NCBI RefSeq assembly: GCF_000719775.1
Contig: NZ_JOHR01000003.1
Coordinates: 269,604 to 333,603 of the forward strand
Origin: Streptomyces sp. NRRL F-5135
GTDB taxonomy: Bacteria > Actinomycetota > Actinomycetes > Streptomycetales > Streptomycetaceae
Direction of reading: 5' to 3'
Length of the DNA: 64,000 nt
Positions within the stretch are counted from its first letter, which is position 1. Every line of letters begins with the position of its first letter. Under the pieces are notes generated by a model. That model made no database searches, was not told the origin of the DNA, and was given only the letters and a program-made list of their open reading frames with translations. Shown here piece after piece: positions 1 through 8,095 of this stretch. Both the position numbers and the translations under genes were made by a program.

Positions 1-1001
1 CCTACCCCTACGCCGTACCGGACGCGCGCGCCGCGCTCCCGGCGCTGCTGTGGACGGCGCACGGCGGCCAGGCGGCGGGCGCCGCGCTGGCCCGGATCCT
101 GGCCGGCGACGTCTCACCGGCCGGGCGGCTGCCCCAGACCTGGTACGCGGACGACACCGACCTGCCCGGCCTGTTCGACTACGACATCATCGGCTCGCGC
201 CAGACCTACCTCTACTTCGACGGCACACCGCTGTTCCCCTTCGGCCACGGGCTGTCCTACAGCACCTTCGGCTACGACGGCCTGGAGGCGGCCGCGCCCG
301 CCGACGGCGAGGACACCCTGCCGGTCCGGGTCACCGTCACCAACACCGGAGCGCGCGCGGCCGACGAGGTGGTGCAGTTCTACGCGCGCGAGGAGGCACC
401 GCGCGTCCCGCGCCCGCACCGCCAGCTCGTCGGCTACGCGCGCGTGCCGCTCGGTCCGGGGGAGTCCCGTACCGTCGAGACGGCCGTACGCCTCACCGAA
501 CTCGGCCACCACGACGTCGCGCACGGCCGCTGGACCGTACCGGGCGGGGTGTACGTGATCGAGGCCGGCGCCTCCAGCGCGGACATCCGCGCCACCGCCC
601 GCGTCACGCTGCCGGGCGAGGCCCCGCGCGCCCGCGCCGTACGGGCGAACGGTCTGTCCGCGGCGGACTACGACGAGCAGCGCGGTACCGAGATCGTGGA
701 CCGCGCCAAGACCCGGGGCGACGCGGTGGCACCGGTGGGGGAGGACGGCGAACTCCTCTTCCGGGACTGCGACTTCGGCGGCGGCGTGGCCCGGGTCGCC
801 GCCGAGGTCTCGGGCGGCCCCGGCTCGGTCGAACTGTCCCTGCCCGGGGGCGAGGCGGTGGCGTCCCTGGCCGTTCCGGCCACCGGCGGACCGTACGACC
901 ACACCTCGGTGCACGCCGAGGTGTCGCTGACCGGCGTCCATGACCTGCGGGTCACGCTGCGCGGCCGGATCCGGCTGGCGCGCCTGGACTTCTGCGGCTG
1001 A
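1..1001 (+). CDS. GH3 glycosidase, C-terminal part (cut by window edge)
   Basis: The frame is open from base 3 to a TGA at 999-1001, so the start and the catalytic aspartate lie outside the window. About 332 residues are visible. The first part ends the GH3 alpha/beta-sandwich domain with the hallmark PFGHGLSYSTF. It is followed by a fibronectin-III-like domain (ADEVVQFYAREE). A final beta-rich stretch of roughly 110 residues ending RLARLDFCG resembles a CBM6-type carbohydrate-binding module. Known family role: exo-hydrolysis of beta-glucosides, xylosides or arabinosides. Placed next to a sugar ABC importer and a GH51 enzyme, it probably trims imported or extracellular hemicellulose oligosaccharides. 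The CBM6 call is the least certain part. Confidence 0.85.
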   Translation, partial: YPYAVPDARAALPALLWTAHGGQAAGAALARILAGDVSPAGRLPQTWYADDTDLPGLFDYDIIGSRQTYLYFDGTPLFPFGHGLSYSTFGYDGLEAAAPADGEDTLPVRVTVTNTGARAADEVVQFYAREEAPRVPRPHRQLVGYARVPLGPGESRTVETAVRLTELGHHDVAHGRWTVPGGVYVIEAGASSADIRATARVTLPGEAPRARAVRANGLSAADYDEQRGTEIVDRAKTRGDAVAPVGEDGELLFRDCDFGGGVARVAAEVSGGPGSVELSLPGGEAVASLAVPATGGPYDHTSVHAEVSLTGVHDLRVTLRGRIRLARLDFCG

Positions 1002-1024
1002 GGGCGGGCGCGCGAGGGGGACGG

Positions 1025-1054
1025 ACCCGGTACGGCGGCATCGCCGTACCGGGT
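1025..1054. terminator. Strong bidirectional hairpin terminator
   Basis: Perfect 12-bp arms (ACCCGGTACGGC and its complement) flank a 6-nt loop, 24 bp after the GH3 stop. Convergent transcription meets here, so it probably stops both units. There is no T tract, which is common in Streptomyces. Confidence 0.75.
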
Positions 1055-1321
1055 TCCCGCGAGCCGGACGGCCCCGACCCGCATTCCGCGCCCCCGTCGT
1101 GCGCGAGACCGGGCCCCGCTCCGCGCAGCATGCGCCCGACCGTGGCCCGCAGCCGCCCGGTGGCCGGCGGCCGTGGTGACGAAGGCGACGAAGTCCTCGT
1201 CCACCTGCCCGGCGGTCCCCGAGGGGGAAGCGGCCGCGGCCGGGCCCGCGCCCGCGCCGGCCAGACCGGCCGCCGTGACGGTGCCGGCGGTCGTGGCGAG
1301 GAGGGTTCGGCGGGCAATCAC
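1055..1321 (-). pseudogene. Truncated Tat-secreted protein, leader only
   Basis: GTG at 1321-1319 overlaps the TGA of the DUF624 gene (GTGA), so translation is coupled to it. The first ~45 residues form a convincing twin-arginine leader: ARRTLLATT, a long Ala/Gly hydrophobic stretch, then an AxA-type cleavage region. About 25 plausible mature residues follow. After that the frame becomes Arg/Ala-rich shadow sequence and runs antisense into the GH3 gene past the terminator. I read it as the fifth gene of the ABC operon, probably a secreted glycan-active protein, that has lost its body. The family cannot be named from what remains. Confidence 0.5.
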
Positions 1322-1980
1322 ACACGCTCCCGGGAGGAATCGGAGGTCTCACAGGTAGTGGAGGTCTTCACACGGGCGCGCGAGGCGGCGGGCCCGCCCC
1401 GCCGTACGTCGACGGCGGTCAGCGCCAACGCCAGCGGCCCCGGCGCGAGGAAGGCCAGCGGCGGCATCATCCACGCGCACAGCGCGGCCGTGGCCAGGGC
1501 GAGCAGCACCAGCAGGCTTCCGCCCACGTCCGACACCGCGTCACGGGCCGCGCCGCGCAGCGCGGCCCGCCAGCCCGCGGCCCCCGACTCCGGGCGCGCG
1601 CACGCCCGCAGCCCCACCACCGCGGCACACGCGCCGATCACGGCGGCCGTCACCGCGAAGAGCCGCGCGCCCGGCAGCCCCGCTTCGGCCAGGGCGAGAT
1701 CCGCCGCGAACAGCAGCGCCCCGGCCAGGAGGAGCGCACCCGCGGCGAGATCCGCGGCCCAGGCACGCCGCCGGAGCAGCGCCACGTACCGCCCCGCCGT
1801 CACGGGCCGGTCCCGGACGGATCCGCGCAGCACCGCGCACGCGGTGGACAGCGCCGCCGGCACGGTCACCAGTGGCAGGCATGTCACGGCCGTCGCGAGG
1901 CCGACGCTCAGCATGTCCGCGAACAGGGCCGTGCGCGGCCCGAACAGCTCGCCCGGCTCCCGGGCCCGCGCCGCGCTCAT
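1318..1980 (-). CDS. DUF624 (YesL-like) membrane protein
   Basis: A 220-residue integral membrane protein with about four or five hydrophobic segments. It opens with FGPRTALFADMLSVGL and has the Pro/Thr-rich first helix seen in YesL/DUF624 proteins, which are typically encoded with carbohydrate ABC importers. Its ATG overlaps the stop of the permease gene before it (1977-1980), so it is translationally coupled. DUF624 proteins have no established biochemical function; an accessory role in the transporter is inferred from this conserved context. The last ~20 residues are polar and probably cytoplasmic. Confidence 0.75.
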   Translation of the reverse strand: MSAARAREPGELFGPRTALFADMLSVGLATAVTCLPLVTVPAALSTACAVLRGSVRDRPVTAGRYVALLRRRAWAADLAAGALLLAGALLFAADLALAEAGLPGARLFAVTAAVIGACAAVVGLRACARPESGAAGWRAALRGAARDAVSDVGGSLLVLLALATAALCAWMMPPLAFLAPGPLALALTAVDVRRGGPAASRARVKTSTTCETSDSSRERV

Positions 1981-2864
1981 CCCTTCACCCCGGAACTGGC
2001 CATGCCCTCCACCAGGAACCGCTGGAAGGCCAGGAAGAACAGCACGATCGGCAGCAGGGCGATCACCGACATCGCGAACATCGGCCCGAACGCCGACTGG
2101 CTGGAGGCGTCCACGAACGAGCGCAGTGCCAGCGTCAGGGTGAACTTCTCGGGCGAGAAGAGATAGATCAGCTGGGTGAAGAAGTCGTTCCAGGTCCAGA
2201 TGAAGGTGAAGATCGCCGTGGTGATCAGCGCGGGCCGGATCAGCGGCAGGATCACCAGCGCGAAGCTGCGGAAGGGACCGCAGCCGTCGATCCGCGCGGC
2301 CTCCTCCAGCTCGCGCGGCAGACCGCGCATGAACTGCACGATCAGGAAGACGAAGAACGCCTCGGTGGCCAGGAACTTGGGCAGGATCAACGGCCAGTAG
2401 GTGTTCACCATGCCCAGTTGGTTGAAGATGACGTACTGCGGGATCAGCACGGCGTGGTGCGGCAGCATGATGGTGGCGATCATGAACGCGAAGAGCGGGC
2501 CGCGCATCCGGAACCGCAGCCGCGCGAAGGCGTAGGCGGCCAGCGAGCAGCTCAGCACATTGCCGAGGACCGCGCCGCCCGCGATCAGCAGCGAGTTGGT
2601 CAGCAGCCGCGGGATCGAGACGTCGTTCACACCGTCCAGGGCGGTCGTGAAGTTGCCCCACTCCAGCCGGCTGGGCAGCAGGTTCAGGCTGGCGATCACC
2701 TCGTCGGCGGGCTTGAGCGAGGTCGCCAGCAGCCAGCCGAGCGGGTACAGCATCACCAGCAGCGCGGCCAGCAGGCCGGTGTGCAGGGCGACCCGCCGCC
2801 AGGGCAGCGGCCGGCGCGGCGCGGCCTGGGAGCCGGGCGCGGCGGTCGGCACGTTCGTGGTCAT
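1977..2864 (-). CDS. Carbohydrate ABC transporter permease, MalG type
   Basis: 295 residues with six predicted membrane helices. The EAA loop that contacts the ATPase is visible as ELEEAARIDGCG. Second permease of a CUT1-type sugar importer; it lies directly after the MalF-type permease with a 4-bp ATGA overlap. No ATPase gene is present. That is usual in Streptomyces, where a shared MsiK-type ATPase serves many importers. The protein ends EGMASSGVKG, typical of this family. Substrate is not readable from the permease; the neighbours suggest arabinose- or xylose-containing oligosaccharides. Confidence 0.9.
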   Translation of the reverse strand: MTTNVPTAAPGSQAAPRRPLPWRRVALHTGLLAALLVMLYPLGWLLATSLKPADEVIASLNLLPSRLEWGNFTTALDGVNDVSIPRLLTNSLLIAGGAVLGNVLSCSLAAYAFARLRFRMRGPLFAFMIATIMLPHHAVLIPQYVIFNQLGMVNTYWPLILPKFLATEAFFVFLIVQFMRGLPRELEEAARIDGCGPFRSFALVILPLIRPALITTAIFTFIWTWNDFFTQLIYLFSPEKFTLTLALRSFVDASSQSAFGPMFAMSVIALLPIVLFFLAFQRFLVEGMASSGVKG

Positions 2865-3802
2865 CGGGTCTCCTCACCGGCGTAGAAGACCCAGGCGCGC
2901 GAGGTGCGGAACAGCACCGCGGTGACCGCGCCGATCGCGATCAGCAGCACCCAGGCCATGGCGGACGCGTAACCCATGTGCGAGGCGACGAAGCCGCGGT
3001 CGTAGAGGTAGAGCGTGTAGAAGAGGGTGGAGTCGGCGGGTCCGCCCTTGCCCGCGCTCACCGCGAAGGCGGGGGTGAAGACCTGGAACGCCTGGATGGT
3101 CTGGAGCACCAGATTGAAGAAGAGGACCGGCGACAGCATCGGCAGCGTGATCGACACGAACTGCCGGGCCCTGCTCGCCCCGTCCACCGCCGCGGCCTCG
3201 TACAGCTCGGCGGGGATCTGCTGGAGACCGGCCAGGAAGATCACCATCGGCGCGCCGAACTGCCACACCGTCAGCAGGGCCACGGCGAGCAGCGCCCAGC
3301 CGGGCTGCGTCACCCAGCCCCCGGTGCCCAGCAGGTTGTCGACCGTGCCGCCGTCGTTGAAGATCGCCCGCCAGACCAGGGCGATGGACATGGACGCGCC
3401 CAGCAGTGAGGGAGCGTAGAACGCCGAACGGTAGAAGCCCTTGGCACGCCGCACGGACTTCAGCGCGAGCGCGACCGCCAGCGCCACCGCCAGCTGGAGG
3501 GGCACGGCGAGCACCACGTAGAGCAGGGTCGTGCCGACCGACCGCCAGTAGCGGGGGTCCTCGGTGAACATCTGCGTGTAGTTCCGCAGCCCCACCCAGC
3601 GCGGCGGGTTGAACATGTCGTAGTCGGTGAACGACAGGTACAGGGACACCGCCATCGGCAGCAGGGTCAGCACGCTCGCGCCGAGCACCCAGGGGGAGAG
3701 GAACACCCAGGCCGCGCCCTCGCGCCGGCGGCCGGCGCCCTTGCCCGCGGCCGGTGGCGGCGTGCGGCGCGCGGTGGCCGCGGGTATGTCGGTGGTGGTC
3801 AT
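2861..3802 (-). CDS. Carbohydrate ABC transporter permease, MalF type
   Basis: 313 residues. A basic cytoplasmic N-terminus leads to a first helix (WVFLSPWVLGASVLTLLP), with six helices in all. The EAA motif reads ELYEAAAVDGASR. It starts immediately after the TAA of the binding protein (TAA-ATG with no gap) and overlaps the next permease by 4 bp. It forms the membrane channel with the MalG-type partner. CUT1 family membership is clear from length and motif; substrate is inferred only from context. Confidence 0.9.
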   Translation of the reverse strand: MTTTDIPAATARRTPPPAAGKGAGRRREGAAWVFLSPWVLGASVLTLLPMAVSLYLSFTDYDMFNPPRWVGLRNYTQMFTEDPRYWRSVGTTLLYVVLAVPLQLAVALAVALALKSVRRAKGFYRSAFYAPSLLGASMSIALVWRAIFNDGGTVDNLLGTGGWVTQPGWALLAVALLTVWQFGAPMVIFLAGLQQIPAELYEAAAVDGASRARQFVSITLPMLSPVLFFNLVLQTIQAFQVFTPAFAVSAGKGGPADSTLFYTLYLYDRGFVASHMGYASAMAWVLLIAIGAVTAVLFRTSRAWVFYAGEETR

Positions 3803-5083
3803 TTACCTCAGCTCCGCCTTCGCCTCGGTGACGTAGTTCTCGGCCGCCTCGCGGGGCGACATCCGCTCGAACGACACCTGGTCGTAGTCGCGGCTGAAGG
3901 TGGTCTGCAAGGCGCTGTCACCCGAGGGCGGTGCCTGCGGTGGCGCCTCGAGGCTGCCGTCGACGGAGTCCTGGTAGTCCGCCACGGTCCGGTCGAAGCC
4001 TTCGAGCTTCGGCACGAGGTCCGCACGGATCGACTCGTTGACCGGTATGCCGCGGCTCGCCCCGAGCACACCGGCCGCCTCCGGGTCGTTGATCAGGAAG
4101 TCGATCAGCTGCGCCGCCTCCCTCGGGTGCGCGGTGTTGGCCGCCGCGCCGACGAACATCGAGGGCTTGAAGTACTGGCCGGGCCTGCCGTCCTCACCCG
4201 ACGGCATCGGCGCGAGCGTCAGTCCGTCCCCGACGATTCCCAGATACCCGCTGGCGGGCGCGTCCCAGTTGAAGTCCCCGATGGCCGTCCCGCGCCCGAG
4301 CGCGGTGTTCTCCACCGTGCCGTCCAGCTGGGTCGTCTGCCGGGCGGTGGAGACCACGCCCTCGCGCCGCAGCCCGTCGGTGAAGGTCCACCACCGGGTG
4401 AGGTCGTCGACGGTGAAACCGAGCCCGCCGCCCTCGCGGTAGAGGGACTTGCCCAGACCGCGCAGCCACACCTCGAAGCAGTCCTCGCTCTGGCCGGGAT
4501 CGGTGGCGCCGGGCTTGCCGGACTTCCGCGTCAGCTCGCGCATGGTGTCCGCCCACTCCTGCCAGGTCCAGCCCGCGCGTGGCGGGGCCACCCCGGTGGC
4601 CTTCCACTGCGCCGCGTCGTACACGAAGGTCTCGGTGCCCCGCGCCTGCACGAGCCCCGCCAGCGCGCCGTCCACCTCCCCGGTGGCCAGCAGCCCCGGG
4701 TCGATGTCGTCGGTGCGCAGCACCGCGGACTGCTCGCGGAGATCGAGCAGGACCCCGCCGGTCGCGTACTGGTCGATCATCCGGTAGTCGAGCTGCATCA
4801 CGTCCGGTGCGTCGCCGCCCGCAGCCTGGGTGGCGAGCTTCTGCTTGTACGCGTCGTAGCCGGCGAAGGACGTCTGCACCTCGACCCCGGGGTGCCGCTT
4901 CTCGAACAGCGCGACGGCCCGCTCGGTCCTGGCCGCCCGGTCCGGGTTGCCCCACCAGGTGTAGCGCAGGGTGACCCGGCCCCCGCCACCGCTGTCGTCG
5001 GGACCGCCGCAGGCGGTGAGCAGGGCAGTGAGCGCGAGGGTCACGAGGAGTGCCCAGGGCCTCGTCGTCCTGTCTGCGGGCAT
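3803..5083 (-). CDS. Sugar ABC transporter substrate-binding lipoprotein
   Basis: 426 residues. The signal peptide (MPADRTTRPWALLVTLALTA) ends in a lipobox LLTAC, so Cys is lipidated and the protein is tethered outside the membrane. The mature part starts with a typical TLRYTWWGNP strand of family 1 solute-binding proteins. The ATG at 5083 was chosen because a GAGAGGTGAG ribosome site lies just upstream; a longer frame extends to 5164 but lacks one. First gene of the importer operon, divergent from the LacI regulator at 5209 across a 125-bp intergenic region. Confidence 0.92.
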   Translation of the reverse strand: MPADRTTRPWALLVTLALTALLTACGGPDDSGGGGRVTLRYTWWGNPDRAARTERAVALFEKRHPGVEVQTSFAGYDAYKQKLATQAAGGDAPDVMQLDYRMIDQYATGGVLLDLREQSAVLRTDDIDPGLLATGEVDGALAGLVQARGTETFVYDAAQWKATGVAPPRAGWTWQEWADTMRELTRKSGKPGATDPGQSEDCFEVWLRGLGKSLYREGGGLGFTVDDLTRWWTFTDGLRREGVVSTARQTTQLDGTVENTALGRGTAIGDFNWDAPASGYLGIVGDGLTLAPMPSGEDGRPGQYFKPSMFVGAAANTAHPREAAQLIDFLINDPEAAGVLGASRGIPVNESIRADLVPKLEGFDRTVADYQDSVDGSLEAPPQAPPSGDSALQTTFSRDYDQVSFERMSPREAAENYVTEAKAELR

Positions 5084-5173
5084 GGATGAACTCACCTCTC
5101 TTCTCCAGGATTCGGTCGTACGACGCGCGATGCTCCGGCCGGCCGGCGGGCGGACGGCGGCCACCGATCTTCA

Positions 5174-5202
5174 TTGACGCCCGTCGGTGGTGGTGCCAAC
5201 CT
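5174..5202 (+). promoter_or_regulatory. Possible promoter of the LacI gene, leaderless transcript
   Basis: TTGACG, a 17-bp spacer and CAACCT place a start site close to the GTG at 5209, which would give a nearly leaderless mRNA, common in actinobacteria. The -10 match is modest, so this is tentative. Confidence 0.35.
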
Positions 5203-5208
5203 CGGGGC

Positions 5209-6213
5209 GTGCAGGTGACGATTCGAGAGGTCGCGAAGGCGGCGGGGGTCTCCCCGTCCACGGTGTCCCGCGCGCTCGCGCCCGGGGGAACGGCGAGCCA
5301 GCGGACGCGCGAGCGGGTACGGGCCGCGGCCGAGCGGCTGGGCTACCGGCCGAACCCGTCGGCGCGGGGCCTGATCACCGGCCGCACGGGCCATCTCGGG
5401 CTGATCGTCCCGGATTTGCTGAACCCCTTCTTCGCCGACATCTGCAAAGGGGTGCAGGCCCGCGCCAGAGGCCTGGGGCACGCCGTGTTCGTGAGCGACT
5501 CCGAGCGCGACGAGGGGCTGGAGCTGGATGCGGTGCGCACTCTCGCACCGCAGGTGGATGGCGTCCTTCTGTGCTCGCCCCAGCTCAGTGGGGAGGAGTT
5601 GCGGGGCTTGCGCGACCTCACCGACAAGCCCATCGTGCTGCTCCATAGATCGGAGCCGGGATTCGCGAGTGTGACGGCTGATCTGCTGGAGGGGATGACG
5701 GACGCGCTGACGCATCTGCACGCACTCGGCCACCGCAGGATCGCCTATGTCGGCGGCCCGCGCTCCACCTGGGCGGCCGGTGAACGGGCGGCGGGGATCG
5801 AGGAGATGGCCAGGACCGGCACGGTGGAGATCGTCCGCGTCGGCAGTGTGGCCCCCCACTTCGACGGCGGGATCACCGGCGCCGCCGATGTGGTGCTCGC
5901 CAGCGGCGCCAGCGCGGTGGTGGCCTTCAACGACATCGTCGCCTTCGGGCTGATCAGCCGGTTCACCGCGCGCGGCGTCCGGGTCCCCGACGACATGAGC
6001 GTGGTGGGCTGTGACGACATCGCCCTCTCCGGCATGGCCGCCCCACCACTGACCACCGTCTCCGTACCCAAGGCACACGGGGCGCGAGCAGCCGTCGACC
6101 TGATGTTCCGCATGCTGGTCACACCCGCCGTCGACGGAGCGGAACCCCTGCGGCGGGTGCTGCCGACCCATCTGGTGGTACGGGGGTCGACGGCCGCTTA
6201 CGAACGCGGCTGA
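5209..6213 (+). CDS. LacI-family sugar-responsive repressor
   Basis: 334 residues from the GTG at 5209. The N-terminal LacI helix-turn-helix is textbook (TIREVAKAAGVSPSTVSRAL, about residues 4-23), followed by the hinge RPNPSARGL and a periplasmic-binding-protein-like effector domain (GLIVPDLLNPFFADICKG, GHRRIAYVGG). An upstream ATG would add 53 residues of unrelated sequence and was rejected. Divergent from the ABC importer and upstream of the dehydrogenase. It probably represses both and releases DNA on binding an intracellular sugar. Candidate operators are the dyads at 6340-6364. Confidence 0.93.
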   Translation: MQVTIREVAKAAGVSPSTVSRALAPGGTASQRTRERVRAAAERLGYRPNPSARGLITGRTGHLGLIVPDLLNPFFADICKGVQARARGLGHAVFVSDSERDEGLELDAVRTLAPQVDGVLLCSPQLSGEELRGLRDLTDKPIVLLHRSEPGFASVTADLLEGMTDALTHLHALGHRRIAYVGGPRSTWAAGERAAGIEEMARTGTVEIVRVGSVAPHFDGGITGAADVVLASGASAVVAFNDIVAFGLISRFTARGVRVPDDMSVVGCDDIALSGMAAPPLTTVSVPKAHGARAAVDLMFRMLVTPAVDGAEPLRRVLPTHLVVRGSTAAYERG

Positions 6214-6339
6214 CCTGTGCACATCGGGCCCTTCGACGGATGCGGGCTTTACGGGGGTGCGGGCGGGCGGCGACGGGGAGACAAACGCGGGGGCGGCGGA
6301 GGAACGACGCGGGAGGGAGCGGTGAGGGAGGGTGCTGCT

Positions 6340-6364
6340 GCAAACGTTGCCAACCGGTTTCCAA
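6340..6364. promoter_or_regulatory. LacI-type operator dyads
   Basis: Two overlapping dyads sit in the 316-bp gap before the dehydrogenase: GCAA-ACG-TTGC (6340-6350) and an imperfect 18-bp dyad centred on the perfect palindrome AACCGGTT (6352-6359) with outer TTG/CAA. Central CG flanked by AA/TT fits LacI-family operators. The regulator at 5209 is the obvious candidate. The rest of the gap shows nothing clear. Confidence 0.5.
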
Positions 6365-6529
6365 CTGGCCGGGAAGTTACGCCTGTGACAACCGGGCAGT
6401 CAATGAAAACTCCCGAATCAGCCGTGAACGCATGGCTCTTCGGCCCCCCTTGTCCCACGGCGAAGCGGCGTGCAATCGTTGCCGCCGCCTCCACCACCCT
6501 CCCCACGGACCCGTCGAACGGAGATCCCG

Positions 6530-7870
6530 ATGTCCCCCGACACCGCACGCCGCCGCTGCGCCGTGGTGGGCCTGGGCGCCCGAGCCCAGCTCTTCACCGA
6601 GGCGCTCACCGGACCGTACGCGGACCGGATCGACCTGGTCGGCTTCGTCGACGTCAACGCCCACCGCATGGCGGTCCACAACGACTGGATCGCGGCCGCG
6701 CATCCCGGTCGGCCTCCGGTACCCGCGTACGGCCCCGACGACTTCGAGGAGATGCTCCGCCGCGAGCGGGTCGACCTCGTCGTCGTGTGCAGTGTGGACC
6801 GCACCCATGACGACTACATCGTTCGCGCCCTCGACGCGGGCTGTGACGTGGTCACCGAGAAGCCCATGACCACGGACGCCGAGCGGGCCCGGCGCATCCT
6901 GGACGCCCGGCGGCGCTCGGGCCGCGAGGTACGGGTGGCCTTCAACTACCGGTACAACCCCGTGCACGCGGCCGTCCGCGAGACCCTCGCCGCCGGCCGG
7001 ATCGGCGAGGTCGGCTCGGTGCACTTCGAGTGGCTGCTGGACGTGCGCCACGGCGCCGACTACTTCCGCCGCTGGCACCGCGACAAGGCCAACTCCGGCG
7101 GCCTGATGGTGCACAAGGCCACCCACCACTTCGACCTGGTCAACTGGTGGCTGGGCACGCGGCCGGAGACGGTGTACGCGCACGGCGGGCTGTTCTTCTA
7201 CGGCGACGAGGCCGGCCGGCGCCGGGGCCTGGCCCGTGACTACACCCGCGCGCACGGCTCGCCCGCCGCCGACGACGACCCCTTCGCCGTCCACCTCGCC
7301 GACTCCTCCGTCCTGCGCTCCCTCTACCTGGACGCCGAAGCGGAGGACGGCTACCACCGCGACCGGAACGTGTTCGGCCCCGGCGTGAGCATCGAGGACG
7401 ACATGGCGGTCCTGGTGCGTTACGCCACCGGCGCGACGCTCACCTACCACCTCACCGCGTACGCCCCCTGGGAGGGCTACCGGATCGCCTTCAACGGCAG
7501 CGAGGGCCGCCTGGAACTGCTCGTCGAGGAGTCCACCTGGGCCCGCCCCCGGCCCCGGACCGACGGCGTGAGCGCGGTGATGCACGGTGCCGCGGCCGGC
7601 GACGAGGCCGGCCGGACCGAACTGCTGCTGCGCCGGTTCTGGGAGGAGCCGCGGGCGCTGACGCCGGCGACCGGCGAGGGCGGGCACGGCGGCGGGGACG
7701 TCCGGATGCTCGCCGACCTCTTCGGGGACCGTGACCCCGCCGCGCCGGACGCGCTCGGACGCGCGGCGGACGCGGCCGACGGAGCGCGCTCCCTGGTCAC
7801 CGGACTGGCCGCCAACGAGTCCTTCGCCACGGGCCGCCCGGTGCGCGCCGGGGACCTGCTGGAGATCTGA
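6530..7870 (+). CDS. Gfo/Idh/MocA-family NAD(P)-dependent oxidoreductase
   Basis: 446 residues. N-terminal Rossmann fold (CAVVGLGARAQLF) and the family's EKPMTTDAE motif, whose Lys normally sits at the active site. The C-terminal alpha/beta substrate domain includes GGLMVHKATHHFDLVNWW, where the conserved His-x3-Asp lies. The ATG at 6530 has an AGGAGAT-like site; an ATG 60 bp upstream would add a Pro-rich tail and was rejected. Members oxidise or rearrange sugars and sugar derivatives; the exact substrate is unknown. It lies downstream of likely LacI operators, so co-regulation with the importer is inferred. Confidence 0.88.
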   Translation: MSPDTARRRCAVVGLGARAQLFTEALTGPYADRIDLVGFVDVNAHRMAVHNDWIAAAHPGRPPVPAYGPDDFEEMLRRERVDLVVVCSVDRTHDDYIVRALDAGCDVVTEKPMTTDAERARRILDARRRSGREVRVAFNYRYNPVHAAVRETLAAGRIGEVGSVHFEWLLDVRHGADYFRRWHRDKANSGGLMVHKATHHFDLVNWWLGTRPETVYAHGGLFFYGDEAGRRRGLARDYTRAHGSPAADDDPFAVHLADSSVLRSLYLDAEAEDGYHRDRNVFGPGVSIEDDMAVLVRYATGATLTYHLTAYAPWEGYRIAFNGSEGRLELLVEESTWARPRPRTDGVSAVMHGAAAGDEAGRTELLLRRFWEEPRALTPATGEGGHGGGDVRMLADLFGDRDPAAPDALGRAADAADGARSLVTGLAANESFATGRPVRAGDLLEI

Positions 7871-7873
7871 CCG

Positions 7874-7960
7874 CGCCCCCGTACGGAAGCGGCCCGGACC
7901 TGTCCCACGGGAGCGGGCCTGTCCCACGGGAGCGGTCCGGGTCGCGGCGGTACGGGGGCG
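7874..7960. terminator. Large nested hairpin with duplicated loop
   Basis: An outer 11-bp stem (CGCCCCCGTAC 7874-7884 with 7950-7960) and an inner 8-bp stem (CCCGGACC 7893-7900 with 7934-7941) follow the dehydrogenase stop by a few bases. The loop contains an 18-bp sequence, starting CCTGTCCCACGGG, repeated at 7899 and 7918. Most likely a terminator. Confidence 0.65.
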
Positions 7961-8016
7961 GCGAGCCCCCCGCACCGGCCTGACCGGCCCGGATCAAGGA
8001 CATGCTGCGCGGACCA

Positions 8017-8082
8017 TTGACGCTCACGGCGCCTCTTCCTATGGTGCGTTCGAAGTTCTGGCCATTGTCCGGGATATCGAAC
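8017..8082 (+). promoter_or_regulatory. Promoter and leader dyad of the GH51 gene
   Basis: TTGACG (8017-8022), exactly 17 bp, then TATGGT (8040-8045) gives a good vegetative-type promoter. Just downstream, GTTCGA (8048-8053) and TCGAAC (8077-8082) form an inverted repeat in the leader that could bind a repressor or fold. A GAGGAGCGACGG ribosome site precedes the ATG at 8096. Confidence 0.6.
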
Positions 8083-8095
8083 GAGGAGCGACGGG

